Assembly (NCBI GenBank): GCA_003978405.1
Contig: QNZU01000002.1
Coordinates: 1-25,544, forward strand
Direction: 5' to 3'
DNA: 25,544 bases
Source: Sulfurospirillum sp.
Lineage (GTDB): Bacteria > Campylobacterota > Campylobacteria > Campylobacterales > QNZT01
Shown here one piece after another: positions 1 through 7,333 of the stretch. Below the pieces are notes generated by a model. It searched no databases. It was not told the origin of the DNA and worked only from the letters and a program-made list of their open reading frames with translations. A program made the translations under genes and the position numbers. Within the stretch, counting starts at the first letter, position 1, and the number at the start of each line of letters is the position of its first letter.

Positions 1-882
1 ATGGGTAGCGGTGGTGAGAGTGCCATTATGATTGACATGGGGACATTCGTGCCAATCGCTGCTGTTTCTATGCTGACTGGTACCATGCTTTTGATGTGGA
101 TAGGTGAGCAAATCACTCAAAGAGGTATAGGAAACGGTATATCTTTAATCATCTTTGCTGGTATTGTTTCAGGTATTCCTACTGCAATTGCTGGAACTGT
201 AAACTTGGTAAATACAGGTGATCTAAACTTCTTGTCATTAATAGGTATGGTATTGATTATTTTAGCAACAGTTGGTGCTATCATATATGTAGAATTGGGT
301 GAAAGAAGAGTACCAATATCTTATTCAAGAAAGACTTTGATGGATAATCAAAACAAAAGAGTGATGAACTATATCCCTATCAAGGTGAATTTAGCAGGTG
401 TTATTCCTCCTATCTTTGCTTCTGCGATATTGATGATGCCAGCAACTTTACTAAGAAGTAGTACCAATCCTATTCTTTTGGCAATATCAGATGCTTTGAC
501 TCCTGGTGGGTATCTATTTGAGATATTGATGTTTCTTGGTGTTGTCTTTTTTGCATTCTTTTATGCATCAATCGTGTTTAATGCAAAGGATATTGCTGAA
601 AACCTTAAAAAACAGGGTGGTTTTATCCCAGGAGTTAGACCTGGTAAAGCTACTGAAGAGTTTATCAATCAAGTAGCAAGTCGTTTGACATTTAGTGGAG
701 CAATATATCTTGGATTGATAGCGACATTGCCTTTTGTTCTTATAAAAGCCATAGGTATTCCATTTTACTTTGGTGGTGTTGCTGTTTTGATTGTTGTTCA
801 AGTTGCACTTGATACTATGAGAAAAATTGAAGCACAAATCTATATGAATAAGTATGACACACTTGGTGTAACAGGAATATAG
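1..882 (+). CDS. secY: Preprotein translocase subunit SecY, C-terminal part (5' end outside the window)
   Basis: SecY is the channel-forming inner-membrane subunit of the SecYEG translocon. About 293 residues are visible against a usual length near 420, so roughly the first third lies upstream; the ATG at position 1 is an internal methionine, not the real start. The visible part has several hydrophobic segments, for example LILATVGAIIYVELGERRVP, followed by the conserved cytoplasmic loop with RRVPISY. The motif GVIPPIFASAI and the later loop with FNAKDIAENLKKQGGFIPG and RPGKAT are SecY hallmarks. The protein ends in a short basic tail after the last membrane helix. The map start follows only six bases after the stop, so the two are probably cotranscribed within the spc-type ribosomal operon. 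Identification is very secure. Confidence 0.97.
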   Translation: MGSGGESAIMIDMGTFVPIAAVSMLTGTMLLMWIGEQITQRGIGNGISLIIFAGIVSGIPTAIAGTVNLVNTGDLNFLSLIGMVLIILATVGAIIYVELGERRVPISYSRKTLMDNQNKRVMNYIPIKVNLAGVIPPIFASAILMMPATLLRSSTNPILLAISDALTPGGYLFEILMFLGVVFFAFFYASIVFNAKDIAENLKKQGGFIPGVRPGKATEEFINQVASRLTFSGAIYLGLIATLPFVLIKAIGIPFYFGGVAVLIVVQVALDTMRKIEAQIYMNKYDTLGVTGI

Positions 883-888
883 ATTCAT

Positions 889-1650
889 ATGGCAATATCT
901 ATAAAAAAGCCCTCAGAGATTGATAAACTGAGGGTTTCAAATCAATATGTAGCAAGAACATTGCATCATCTAAGATCATATGTAAGAGAAGGTATGACAC
1001 TTGCAGAAGTTAATAAAATGGGTGAAGAGTTCATAGACTCTCTTGATGGTGCAAGAGCTGCATTTAAAGGATTGTATGGATTTCCTGCAGGAGTCTGTAC
1101 CTCTCTTAATGAAGTGATAATTCATGGAATTCCAAATGAAACAAAGCTTAAAGATGGTGATATCTTAGGACTTGATATCGGTGTAGAAAAAGATGGATGG
1201 TATGGAGATGCTGCTATTACTATGCCAATAGGAAACATCAGTAAAGAAGATGAAGAGTTGATTGCATGTTCACATGATACGCTTATGTTTGCGATTGATA
1301 TTATCAAACCAGGACTTCGTTTTAAAGAGTTAAGCTACGAAATAGAGAAATTTATCCAAGAGAGAGGTTATGTTCCACTTCATGGATTTTGTGGGCATGG
1401 GATAGGTCGTAAACCACATGAAGAACCAGAAATTCCAAACTATCTTGAAGTTCCAAACCCAAAACAAGGTCCAAAGATTAAAGAAGGTATGGTATTTTGT
1501 TTAGAGCCTATGATCTGTCAAAAGCTACCAACTGCAAAAATACTTGAAGATAAGTGGTCAGTTGTTTCAGAAGATGGATTAAGAGGTAGCCACTATGAGC
1601 ATACAGTTGCTGTAATTGGTGGTAAAGCTGAGATATTATCAAAAGTATGA
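889..1650 (+). CDS. map: Type I methionine aminopeptidase
   Basis: This cytoplasmic metalloprotease removes the N-terminal methionine from nascent proteins. The 253-residue length fits a type Ia enzyme without an N-terminal extension. All five expected metal ligands are visible: Asp96 and Asp107 (in GLDIGV and WYGDAA), His170 (in GHGIGRKPHEEP), Glu206 (in FCLEPM) and Glu237 (in SHYEHTVAV). The ATG at 889 comes six bases after the secY stop; it has no strong ribosome-binding site, so translation is probably coupled to secY. The position between secY and infA is the usual one in bacterial spc operons. Confidence 0.97.
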   Translation: MAISIKKPSEIDKLRVSNQYVARTLHHLRSYVREGMTLAEVNKMGEEFIDSLDGARAAFKGLYGFPAGVCTSLNEVIIHGIPNETKLKDGDILGLDIGVEKDGWYGDAAITMPIGNISKEDEELIACSHDTLMFAIDIIKPGLRFKELSYEIEKFIQERGYVPLHGFCGHGIGRKPHEEPEIPNYLEVPNPKQGPKIKEGMVFCLEPMICQKLPTAKILEDKWSVVSEDGLRGSHYEHTVAVIGGKAEILSKV

Positions 1651-1663
1651 CTAAGGAGAAATA

Positions 1664-1882
1664 ATGGCTAAAGATGATGTAATAGAAATTGATGGTACTG
1701 TAGTAGAAGCATTACCAAATGCTACCTTTATGGTAGAGCTTGACAACGGACATAAAGTTCTTTGTCACATAGCAGGAAAAATGAGAATGCACTACATAAA
1801 GATAATGCTTGGCGATAAAGTCAAGGTTGAATTAACCCCTTATAGTCTTGATAAAGGACGAATAACTTTTAGGTATAAGTAA
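1664..1882 (+). CDS. infA: Translation initiation factor IF-1
   Basis: IF-1 binds the A site of the 30S subunit during initiation. The 72-residue protein is a single OB-fold (S1-like) domain of the family's normal length. It carries the characteristic MAKDDVIEIDGTVVEALPNA start, the core NGHKVLCHIAGKMRMHYIKI and the end GRITFRYK. A good ribosome-binding site (AAGGAG) lies eight bases before the ATG. It follows map by 13 bases. Downstream, a longer gap containing a new promoter separates it from rpmJ, so infA may be the last gene of its transcript or may read through. Confidence 0.98.
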   Translation: MAKDDVIEIDGTVVEALPNATFMVELDNGHKVLCHIAGKMRMHYIKIMLGDKVKVELTPYSLDKGRITFRYK

Positions 1883-1889
1883 ATTTTAA

Positions 1890-1914
1890 CCTTTATTTAG
1901 ATAAAATCCGTGCC
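1890..1914 (+). promoter_or_regulatory. Probable sigma-70 promoter for the rpmJ-rplQ operon
   Basis: The stretch after infA is T-rich and contains the -10-like hexamer TAAAAT at 1902-1907 in the context TTTAGATAAAATCC. No -35 is obvious, which is normal for the main sigma factor of Campylobacterota. Initiation near 1914 would give a leader of about 190 bases before rpmJ. This is a pattern call only. Confidence 0.5.
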
Positions 1915-1926
1915 TCTATTGCACGA

Positions 1927-2058
1927 ATGACGGGACTGTTTGAAGAATGGTTTAAAAAGGTACCACACTTTTTTAAACTGTTGGTTTATCTTAAAATCGA
2001 TAGACCATTTCGTTCGCTGTTTGATGTGGAAATAGAATTTTTCGGTATTGTTGTTTGA
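1927..2058 (+). CDS. Possible small protein of 43 residues in the infA-rpmJ gap
   Basis: An ATG at 1927 opens a 43-codon frame ending in TGA at 2056-2058. The predicted peptide begins MTGLFEEWFKKVPHFF and ends EIEFFGIVV. It is rich in Phe, Leu and Val with Lys and Arg clusters, and could be amphipathic. I do not recognise it. In favour: the segment has about 36 percent G+C, like the neighbouring genes and well above other gaps in this window, and the frame stays open upstream of the ATG. Against: no ribosome-binding site is visible before the ATG, the start would be only about 13 bases from the predicted transcript start, and the same bases form two good hairpins, so a structured leader RNA is an equal or better explanation. 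Confidence 0.27.
   Translation: MTGLFEEWFKKVPHFFKLLVYLKIDRPFRSLFDVEIEFFGIVV
1950..2007 (+). promoter_or_regulatory. Two tandem hairpins in the leader of the rpmJ-rpsM-rpsK-rpsD-rpoA-rplQ operon
   Basis: Hairpin 1 pairs GTTTAAAAA (1950-1958) with TTTTTAAAC (1970-1978) over an 11-base loop. Hairpin 2 pairs TGGTTTATC (1982-1990) with GATAGACCA (1999-2007), nine pairs with one G-U wobble and an 8-base loop. A weaker five-pair dyad, GATCT/AGATC, lies at 2062-2077, close to the rpmJ ribosome-binding site. In other bacteria the alpha operon is controlled by S4 binding to its leader, so an autoregulatory structure is plausible here. No known S4-binding structure was matched. Confidence 0.4.
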
Positions 2059-2103
2059 GGTGATCTAAATTGAGATCTAACACTATTCTTACAAGGATTT
2101 GAT

Positions 2104-2217
2104 ATGAAAGTAAGACCTTCAGTAAAAAAGATGTGTGATAATTGCAAGATTATCAAAAGAAGAGGTGCGGTCAGAGTGATCTGCATAAATCCAAAACATA
2201 AACAGAGACAAGGATAA
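2104..2217 (+). CDS. rpmJ: 50S ribosomal protein L36
   Basis: A 37-residue ribosomal protein of normal length. It begins MKVRPSVKKMCDNCK and ends in a basic tail. It is the zinc-binding (C+) form, with the ligand set Cys11, Cys14, Cys27 and His32 all present. A ribosome-binding site (AAGGA at 2093-2097) precedes the ATG. The rpsM start follows two bases after the stop. The sequence and the position before rpsM leave no doubt. Confidence 0.97.
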   Translation: MKVRPSVKKMCDNCKIIKRRGAVRVICINPKHKQRQG

Positions 2218-2219
2218 AT

Positions 2220-2582
2220 ATGGCTAGGATTGCTGGTGTTGATTTACCTAAAAAGAAGAGAGTTGAGTATGGTTTGACATACATCTACGGTATAGGATTG
2301 ACAAGTTCAAGAAAAATTCTTGATGCAGTTGGAATATCTTATGACAAGAGAGTTCATGAACTTAGTGAAGATGAAGTGGCAAATATTCGTAAAGAGATTC
2401 AAGCCAACTACGAAGTAGAGGGTGATCTTAGAAAAAAAGTTGCAATGGATATCAAGGCACTTAAAGATTTAGGAATTTACAGAGGATTAAGACACAGAAG
2501 AGGGCTTCCTGTTCGTGGTCAAAAAACAAAAACAAATGCAAGAACGCGAAAAGGCAGAAGAAAAACTGTCGGTGCGGCATAA
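2220..2582 (+). CDS. rpsM: 30S ribosomal protein S13
   Basis: S13 sits in the head of the small subunit and contacts tRNA and the large subunit. The 120-residue length is normal. It shows the family start MARIAGVDLPKKKRVEYGLT, the helix-two-turn-helix region with YIYGIGLTSSRKIL, the conserved GLRHRRGLPVRGQKTKTNAR and a basic tail GRRKTVGAA. It starts two bases after rpmJ in the alpha-operon order. Confidence 0.98.
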   Translation: MARIAGVDLPKKKRVEYGLTYIYGIGLTSSRKILDAVGISYDKRVHELSEDEVANIRKEIQANYEVEGDLRKKVAMDIKALKDLGIYRGLRHRRGLPVRGQKTKTNARTRKGRRKTVGAA

Positions 2583-2597
2583 GAAGAGGTGTTATAG

Positions 2598-2990
2598 ATG
2601 GCAAAAAGAAAAGTAACCAGAAAAAAGGTTGTTAAGAAAAATATAGCAAAAGGTGTAGTTCATATAGCAGCTACATTTAATAATACTATGATTACCGTAA
2701 CTGATGAGATGGGAAATGCAATTGCATGGAGCAGTGCAGGAAGTCTTGGATTTAAAGGTAGTAAAAAATCGACTCCTTATGCTGCTCAACAGGCAGTCGA
2801 AGATGCGATGAATAAAGCAATGGAACATGGTATCAAAGAGGTAGGGATCAGAGTTCAAGGTCCAGGAGGCGGTAGAGAAACTGCTGTTAAGAGCGTAGGT
2901 GCGACTGAAGGAATAAGAGTTCTATTTTTAAAAGATGTAACTCCACTTCCACATAATGGTTGCAGACCACCAAAACGAAGAAGAGTGTAG
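2598..2990 (+). CDS. rpsK: 30S ribosomal protein S11
   Basis: S11 lies on the platform of the small subunit and helps shape the mRNA exit region. The 130-residue protein has a basic N-terminus (MAKRKVTRKKVVKK), then the conserved GVVHIAATFNNTMITVTD, the central SAGSLGFKGSKKSTPYAAQ, the RVQGPGGGRETAVKS loop and the end PHNGCRPPKRRRV. A GAAGAGG stretch 9 to 15 bases ahead of the ATG serves as ribosome-binding site. It sits between rpsM and rpsD as in most bacteria. Confidence 0.98.
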   Translation: MAKRKVTRKKVVKKNIAKGVVHIAATFNNTMITVTDEMGNAIAWSSAGSLGFKGSKKSTPYAAQQAVEDAMNKAMEHGIKEVGIRVQGPGGGRETAVKSVGATEGIRVLFLKDVTPLPHNGCRPPKRRRV

Positions 2991-2999
2991 GGGTAGGCA

Positions 3000-3626
3000 A
3001 TGGCAAGATATAGAGGTCCAGTAGAGAAGATTGAAAGAAGACTTGGTGCTAGTTTGGCACTTAAGGGTGAGAGAAGATTAGCAGGTAAAAGTGCATTAGA
3101 GAAAAGACCTTATCCACCAGGTCAACATGGTCAAAGAAGATCAAAGATCAGTGAGTATGGTCTTCAACTAAGAGAGAAGCAAAAAGCAAAGTTTATGTAT
3201 GGTGTTAGTGAGAAGCAGTTTAGAAGATTGTTTTCTGATGCTAACAAGATGGAAGGAAATACTGGTGAAAACTTGATTAAGCTTCTTGAGAGAAGATTGG
3301 ACAATGTAGTTTACAGAATGGGTTTTGCAACAACTAGAGCATTTGCAAGACAGCTAGTAACTCATGGACATATTTTGGTTGATGGTAAAAAGGTAAATAT
3401 CCCTTCATACAGAGTAAAACCAGGACAAAAGATAGAGATCAGAGAAAAATCTAAGAAAAATCCACAAATCGTTAGAGCAGGTGAGTTAACTTCTCAAACT
3501 GGTATTGTTGAGTGGGTTGATGTAGAGATTGAAAAGGGTTATGGTATTTATACAAGAATCCCTGAGAGAGAAGAGGTTGTTATACCAGTCGAAGAGAGAT
3601 TGATAGTAGAGCTATACTCAAAATAA
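3000..3626 (+). CDS. rpsD: 30S ribosomal protein S4
   Basis: S4 nucleates assembly of the 30S body. The 208-residue protein has the N-terminal MARYRGPVEKIERRLG and PPGQHGQRR segments and an S4 RNA-binding domain from about residue 95 (LERRLDNVVYRMGFATTR, HGHILVDGKKVNIPSYRVKPGQ). It has no cysteines, so it is the zinc-free (C-) form; L36 in the same operon is the zinc form. In Escherichia coli S4 represses its own operon through the leader, which gives interest to the structured gap before rpmJ. A purine-rich GGGGTAG precedes the ATG. Confidence 0.98.
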   Translation: MARYRGPVEKIERRLGASLALKGERRLAGKSALEKRPYPPGQHGQRRSKISEYGLQLREKQKAKFMYGVSEKQFRRLFSDANKMEGNTGENLIKLLERRLDNVVYRMGFATTRAFARQLVTHGHILVDGKKVNIPSYRVKPGQKIEIREKSKKNPQIVRAGELTSQTGIVEWVDVEIEKGYGIYTRIPEREEVVIPVEERLIVELYSK

Positions 3627-3641
3627 AAATAAGGGACAAAT

Positions 3642-4655
3642 ATGAAAAAAATTAGTACATCATTGTATATCCCATCTGAAATTGAGATTGAGCAAGTAAG
3701 TGATAACAGAGTAAATATTATAGTTTATCCTTTTCAATCTGGTTTTGCCATAACAGTGGCTCATCCTCTAAGAAGACTTCTATATGGATGTTCTGCAGGT
3801 TACTCAGTAACTGCTGTTAAAATTGATGGTGTAACTCATGAATTTGACAGTATTAGAGGTATGCTTGAAGATGTGGCACTATTTATATTGAATCTTAAAA
3901 ATATTAGATTTAAAATTAAAGATGAATCCAATAAAGTTGAAGTCTCTTACTCTTTTAAAGGATACAAAGAGGTAAAAGGTGAGGATTTAAATAATGATTT
4001 AGTAGAAGTGGTCACACCTGAAAATTATCTTGCTACTATCAATGAAGATGCAGAGTTAAATTTTTCATTGATTATAGAAAAGGGTATAGGTTATGTGCCT
4101 AGTGAAGAGTTTAGAGAGAGCACTCCAGAAGATTATATTGCTGTAGATGCATTCTTCACGCCTGTAAGAAAAGCTCTTTATAAGATTGAAAATGTTTTGG
4201 TTGAAGATGATCCTACATTTGAGAAAATCATATTTGATATTGAGACTGATGGTCAGATTGCACCTGTTCAAGCTTTTAAAGAGTCAATTGAAGCTTTAAA
4301 TTCTCAAATTGCAGTATTTTCAAAAGCGATCGATATTGATGTTACAACAATTGAAGATGATTTTGAAAACTCAGCTGATATGAAGAAGCTGTTACAAGAT
4401 GTAAATGTAATGAATTTGAGTGCAAGAAGTTTCAACTGTTTGGATCGTGCAAATATTAAGTATATTGCAGAGCTAAGCATGATGAGTGAGTTAGAGTTAA
4501 AGGGACTCAAAAATCTAGGTAAAAAGTCATTTGAAGAGATTACTGGTAAACTAGAAGCTTTAGGATTTCCTGTAGGATATAAGTTTGATGATGATTTCCA
4601 CAAAGCTTTGGTTTCCAAGATTCAAGAGTTAAAAACAGAAAATAGTGAGGGATAA
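3642..4655 (+). CDS. rpoA: DNA-directed RNA polymerase alpha subunit
   Basis: The alpha subunit dimerises to scaffold beta and beta' and uses its C-terminal domain to bind UP elements and activators. The 337-residue protein has an N-terminal assembly domain (GFAITVAHPLRRLLYG, GVTHEFDSIRGMLEDV), a linker around residues 230-250 and a C-terminal domain. In the latter, Arg262, Asn265 and Cys266 within RSFNCL correspond to the DNA-contact residues of the E. coli protein, and NLGKKS is present too. The extra acidic and lysine-rich C-terminal tail (KTENSEG) is family-variable. An AAGGGACAA stretch precedes the ATG, and rplQ starts two bases after the stop. Confidence 0.98.
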   Translation: MKKISTSLYIPSEIEIEQVSDNRVNIIVYPFQSGFAITVAHPLRRLLYGCSAGYSVTAVKIDGVTHEFDSIRGMLEDVALFILNLKNIRFKIKDESNKVEVSYSFKGYKEVKGEDLNNDLVEVVTPENYLATINEDAELNFSLIIEKGIGYVPSEEFRESTPEDYIAVDAFFTPVRKALYKIENVLVEDDPTFEKIIFDIETDGQIAPVQAFKESIEALNSQIAVFSKAIDIDVTTIEDDFENSADMKKLLQDVNVMNLSARSFNCLDRANIKYIAELSMMSELELKGLKNLGKKSFEEITGKLEALGFPVGYKFDDDFHKALVSKIQELKTENSEG

Positions 4656-4657
4656 AG

Positions 4658-5008
4658 ATGAGACATAAGCATGGTTATAGAAAACTTGGAAGAACTTCAT
4701 CTCATAGAAAAGCACTGCTAAAAAATCTATCAATTGCATTGATAGAAAATGGCAGAATTGAGACGACACTTCCAAAAGCAAAAGAGTTAAGAAGCTATAT
4801 TGAAAAGCTTATTACAAAAGCAAGTGCCGGAGATTTTAATGCACACCGTGCTGTTTTTGCAAGCTTACAAGATAAAGAGTCAACAAAAAAGCTAGTTGAA
4901 GAGATAGCACCTGAGTATAAAGACAGAAATGGTGGATATACAAGAATTATCAGAACCAGAAACAGAAGAGGTGATGCCGCTGCTATGGCATTTATAGAGT
5001 TAGTTTAA
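4658..5008 (+). CDS. rplQ: 50S ribosomal protein L17
   Basis: L17 is a large-subunit protein near the exit-tunnel side. The 116-residue length is normal. It shows MRHKHGYRKLGRTSSHRKAL, then IETTLPKAKELRSYIEKLIT and the ending GYTRIIRTRNRRGDAAAMAF, all diagnostic. It starts two bases after rpoA and is followed at once by a terminator, so it closes the alpha operon. Confidence 0.98.
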   Translation: MRHKHGYRKLGRTSSHRKALLKNLSIALIENGRIETTLPKAKELRSYIEKLITKASAGDFNAHRAVFASLQDKESTKKLVEEIAPEYKDRNGGYTRIIRTRNRRGDAAAMAFIELV

Positions 5009-5013
5009 TTTAC

Positions 5014-5048
5014 ACGGGTCGTTTATACGATCCGTTTTCTACTTTTTT
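5014..5048 (+). terminator. Rho-independent terminator after rplQ
   Basis: ACGGGTCG (5014-5021) pairs with CGATCCGT (5028-5035), eight pairs with one G-U wobble, over a six-base loop TTTATA. A T-rich run follows (TTTCTACTTTTTT). Its position six bases after the rplQ stop supports a genuine operon end. Confidence 0.85.
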
Positions 5049-5077
5049 ATATTTTTTCTCCCAATTATTCATTTTAT

Positions 5078-5106
5078 TAGTAATCTTTGTGTTAGAATAG
5101 AGCATT
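5078..5106 (+). promoter_or_regulatory. Probable sigma-70 promoter for the nfu-tkt operon
   Basis: After the rplQ terminator a T-rich tract leads to a -10-like TAGAAT at 5093-5098 (context GTGTTAGAATAG). A start near 5106 gives a short leader with a TAGGAG ribosome-binding site at 5113-5118, ahead of the nfu ATG at 5124. There is no clear -35, as expected for this phylum. Confidence 0.55.
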
Positions 5107-5123
5107 AAATTATAGGAGAAATT

Positions 5124-5411
5124 ATGATCCCTTTTAGTGACGAAGAGTTAAGACCTGTAGTTGAAAAATCTCTTGAAAAAGTGAAGCCTATGCTTGCACT
5201 TGATGGTGGTGGTATGCAGCTTCTTGATATTAAAAATGGCAAAGTATTTGTTCAGCTTGAGGGTGCTTGTGTGGGGTGCAGTGCAAGTAATCAAACTCTC
5301 AAATATGGAATTGAGAGGCAACTTAGAATGGATATACATCCAGAAATTGAAGTTATCAATATCGCTCCTGGTATGGAAGATATGATAGAAGAGATCGCTA
5401 AACAAGGTTAG
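5124..5411 (+). CDS. nfu: Nfu-type Fe-S cluster scaffold/carrier (NifU C-terminal domain)
   Basis: The 95-residue protein is a single NifU C-terminal (Nfu) domain. Such proteins bind or carry a [4Fe-4S] cluster and deliver it to target apoproteins in the cytoplasm. The visible hallmarks are PMLALDGGGMQLLD, then the cluster-ligand motif GACVGCSAS with Cys49 and Cys52, then a helix with TLKYGIERQLR. The ATG at 5124 has a well-spaced TAGGAG. It leads an operon with a TPR-like gene two bases downstream; I recall the same pair ahead of murE in Campylobacter jejuni. The gene name is the generic family name. Confidence 0.9.
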   Translation: MIPFSDEELRPVVEKSLEKVKPMLALDGGGMQLLDIKNGKVFVQLEGACVGCSASNQTLKYGIERQLRMDIHPEIEVINIAPGMEDMIEEIAKQG

Positions 5412-5413
5412 AT

Positions 5414-5968
5414 TTGAAAAAACTCAAAATTGAAGCAAAAGAATTTTTTAAAAACAGAAAATATAAAGATGCCATTAAAAAATTTCAGGCAGTTCTTATG
5501 GAGGAACCTTTTGATTTAGAAGCAAAGCTTGGAGTCATGCTTTGTGATATGGCAGAGACAAATGAGTATGAGGCTAAAAATTTATTTGAAATGTATGAGA
5601 GTGCAAAAGATAAAAATATTGGTGATATTGGAATATTGTTAGAAGATATTTTACAAGAGGGTGATGAACAACTGTTTGACGAAGCAGATGAATTGAAGAA
5701 GCTCTATAGTGATGAACTAAAAGATTATGTAGAGTATAGAGATTTTTTAACTTTTGTTGAATCAAGGGGGGAGTTTAAAAGAGCTTTTGAGGATTTGATG
5801 TTTAGCGCTAAAATAGTTATTGATTCAAAAGAGGATTTCATTGAGTTTATCTCTAGACTTTTGGAAAATGGTTACACAAATACTGCACTAAACTATTTGG
5901 AAAATGCAATAGCTCTATATCCTCATGAAGATTTTTTTCAAAAAACTTTGGGACAGTTAGAGGTATAA
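5414..5968 (+). CDS. TPR-like protein of unknown function
   Basis: A 184-residue soluble, acidic protein with a TTG start two bases after nfu. The N-terminal part (EFFKNRKYKDAIKKFQAVLMEEPFDLEAKLGVMLCDMAE) reads as a tetratricopeptide repeat. The C-terminal part (NGYTNTALNYLENAIALYP) looks like a second repeat. The middle (about residues 60-120) is Glu/Asp/Leu rich and helical. No signal peptide or membrane segment is seen. I recognise it as a conserved hypothetical found between nfu and murE in Campylobacter, but its role is unknown; TPR folds usually bind partner proteins. Alternative ATG codons lie only well inside the repeat, so TTG is the likely start. Confidence 0.8.
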   Translation: MKKLKIEAKEFFKNRKYKDAIKKFQAVLMEEPFDLEAKLGVMLCDMAETNEYEAKNLFEMYESAKDKNIGDIGILLEDILQEGDEQLFDEADELKKLYSDELKDYVEYRDFLTFVESRGEFKRAFEDLMFSAKIVIDSKEDFIEFISRLLENGYTNTALNYLENAIALYPHEDFFQKTLGQLEV

Positions 5969-5972
5969 CTTT

Positions 5973-7271
5973 TTGAAGATCAAAATAGAAAACAGTAGCT
6001 ACAAATATATTAGTGACAATTCAAACGAATGTGATGAAGATACAGCTTTTTTAGTCTCAAAACAGAATGAAAAGTTTTTAAATGATGCCAAATCAAAAGG
6101 TGCATATATACTGACACCTCAAGTTTTGCAGTACCAATTAGGGATAGATAGTGTTAAGATCATCGGTATAACTGGTACCAACGGCAAAACAACAACGGCA
6201 GCTGCTATCTACTCCTTTATGCTTGATCTTGGGTTTAAAACAGCACTGCAAGGGACCAGAGGCTTTTTTATCAATGAAGAGAGAGTTAAAGAGAAAGGTT
6301 TGACAACACCGCCACTGCTTGAGACAATTGATAATATTTACAAAGCCAAAGAGCAAGGTTGTCAATACTTTGTGATGGAAGTCAGCTCTCATGCTCTTGA
6401 TCAAGGTAGAGTTGAGTCACTAAAATTTGCATTAAAGGTTTTTACCAATTTAACCCAAGATCATTTGGATTATCACAAAAGCTTTGATGAATACAAAAGG
6501 GTAAAATCACAATTTTTTGCAGATGAGTCACTAAAGCTTATCAACAAAGATAGTACCAAGATAGAGTTTAATCCAAAAAACTGTTACACTTATGCACTTG
6601 ATGCTCCCGCATCGTTTAATATCACCGCCTTTACACTAAATGAAGGAATCAGTGCGATAGTTAGATACTTAGGAGAGCAGAGTGACTTTTATTCTCCAAT
6701 GCATGGGTTATTTAATGTCTATAATCTTTTGGCAGCAATATCTTCTGTGAAGCTATTAACAGATAAAAAGATTGATGAGATTTGTGAAGTGGTGGAGAAT
6801 TTTGCCGGAGTTAGCGGAAGGATGGAGGTAGTTGGTACCAGTCCATTGATAATTGTTGATTTTGCCCATACTCCTGATGGTATGCAACAAGTTTTAGATA
6901 GTATGAAAGATAAAGAGCTTGTAGTTGTATTTGGTGCAGGTGGAAACAGAGACAAAAGCAAAAGAGTGATGATGGGCAGAGTTGCTAACAGATTTGCAAA
7001 AAAGATTTATCTAACAAGTGACAATCCAAGAGATGAAGAGCCTATGGATATTATCATGGATATTTATGAAGGAATTGAAGATAAGCAGAAGGTAAAAGTA
7101 GCAAGTTTGAGAGAGGACGCAATCAGACTTGCAATACAAGAGCTAAATGATGGTGAAGTGTTGATGGTTCTTGGAAAAGGTGATGAGGAGTTTCAAGAGA
7201 TTAAGGGTGAAAAAATTGCCTTTGATGATAGGGTAGTTATCAGAGAAATTTTGAATAAAAAAGAGGGTTAA
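5973..7271 (+). CDS. murE: UDP-MurNAc-tripeptide synthetase MurE
   Basis: MurE adds the third residue, usually meso-diaminopimelate, to UDP-MurNAc-L-Ala-D-Glu in peptidoglycan precursor synthesis. The ATP-binding loop GITGTNGKTTTA is at residues 65-76, the substrate region MEVSSHALDQGRV follows around 136, and FGAGGNRDKSKR is in the C-terminal domain. The motif Asp350-Asn-Pro-Arg353 (DNPR) is the signature for diaminopimelate rather than lysine. At 432 residues it is about 60 shorter than the E. coli enzyme, because the N-terminal uridine-binding domain is compact, as in other Campylobacterota. The start is TTG four bases after the upstream stop; no better in-frame ATG precedes the P-loop. 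Confidence 0.95.
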   Translation: MKIKIENSSYKYISDNSNECDEDTAFLVSKQNEKFLNDAKSKGAYILTPQVLQYQLGIDSVKIIGITGTNGKTTTAAAIYSFMLDLGFKTALQGTRGFFINEERVKEKGLTTPPLLETIDNIYKAKEQGCQYFVMEVSSHALDQGRVESLKFALKVFTNLTQDHLDYHKSFDEYKRVKSQFFADESLKLINKDSTKIEFNPKNCYTYALDAPASFNITAFTLNEGISAIVRYLGEQSDFYSPMHGLFNVYNLLAAISSVKLLTDKKIDEICEVVENFAGVSGRMEVVGTSPLIIVDFAHTPDGMQQVLDSMKDKELVVVFGAGGNRDKSKRVMMGRVANRFAKKIYLTSDNPRDEEPMDIIMDIYEGIEDKQKVKVASLREDAIRLAIQELNDGEVLMVLGKGDEEFQEIKGEKIAFDDRVVIREILNKKEG

Positions 7272-7284
7272 ATCTAAAAAAATC

Positions 7285-7310
7285 TATATTTTATGATATA
7301 CTATTAGTGA
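7285..7310 (+). promoter_or_regulatory. Possible internal promoter before the ferredoxin gene
   Basis: The 62-base gap between murE and the ferredoxin gene carries overlapping -10-like hexamers TATGAT (7292-7297) and TATACT (7297-7302). A transcript starting near 7309 would include the strong ribosome-binding site AAGGGGAG at 7321-7328. This argues for the ATG at 7334 as start and lets ferredoxin, panD and later genes be expressed separately from murE. Confidence 0.45.
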
Positions 7311-7333
7311 AAATTTTTATAAGGGGAGAAAGT

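Noticed and set aside
568..888. 106-residue minus-strand open frame opposite the end of secY
   Set aside because: It is a shadow of the well-conserved secY frame, with Asn/Cys/Lys-rich low-quality sequence.
1986..2186. 66-residue minus-strand open frame opposite the infA-rpmJ gap and rpmJ
   Set aside because: Most of it is the complement of rpmJ and its leader; no ribosome-binding site or known family.
7307..7333. GTG at 7307 as the ferredoxin start
   Set aside because: It lies at the expected transcript start and upstream of the strong AAGGGGAG site, which instead serves the ATG at 7334.
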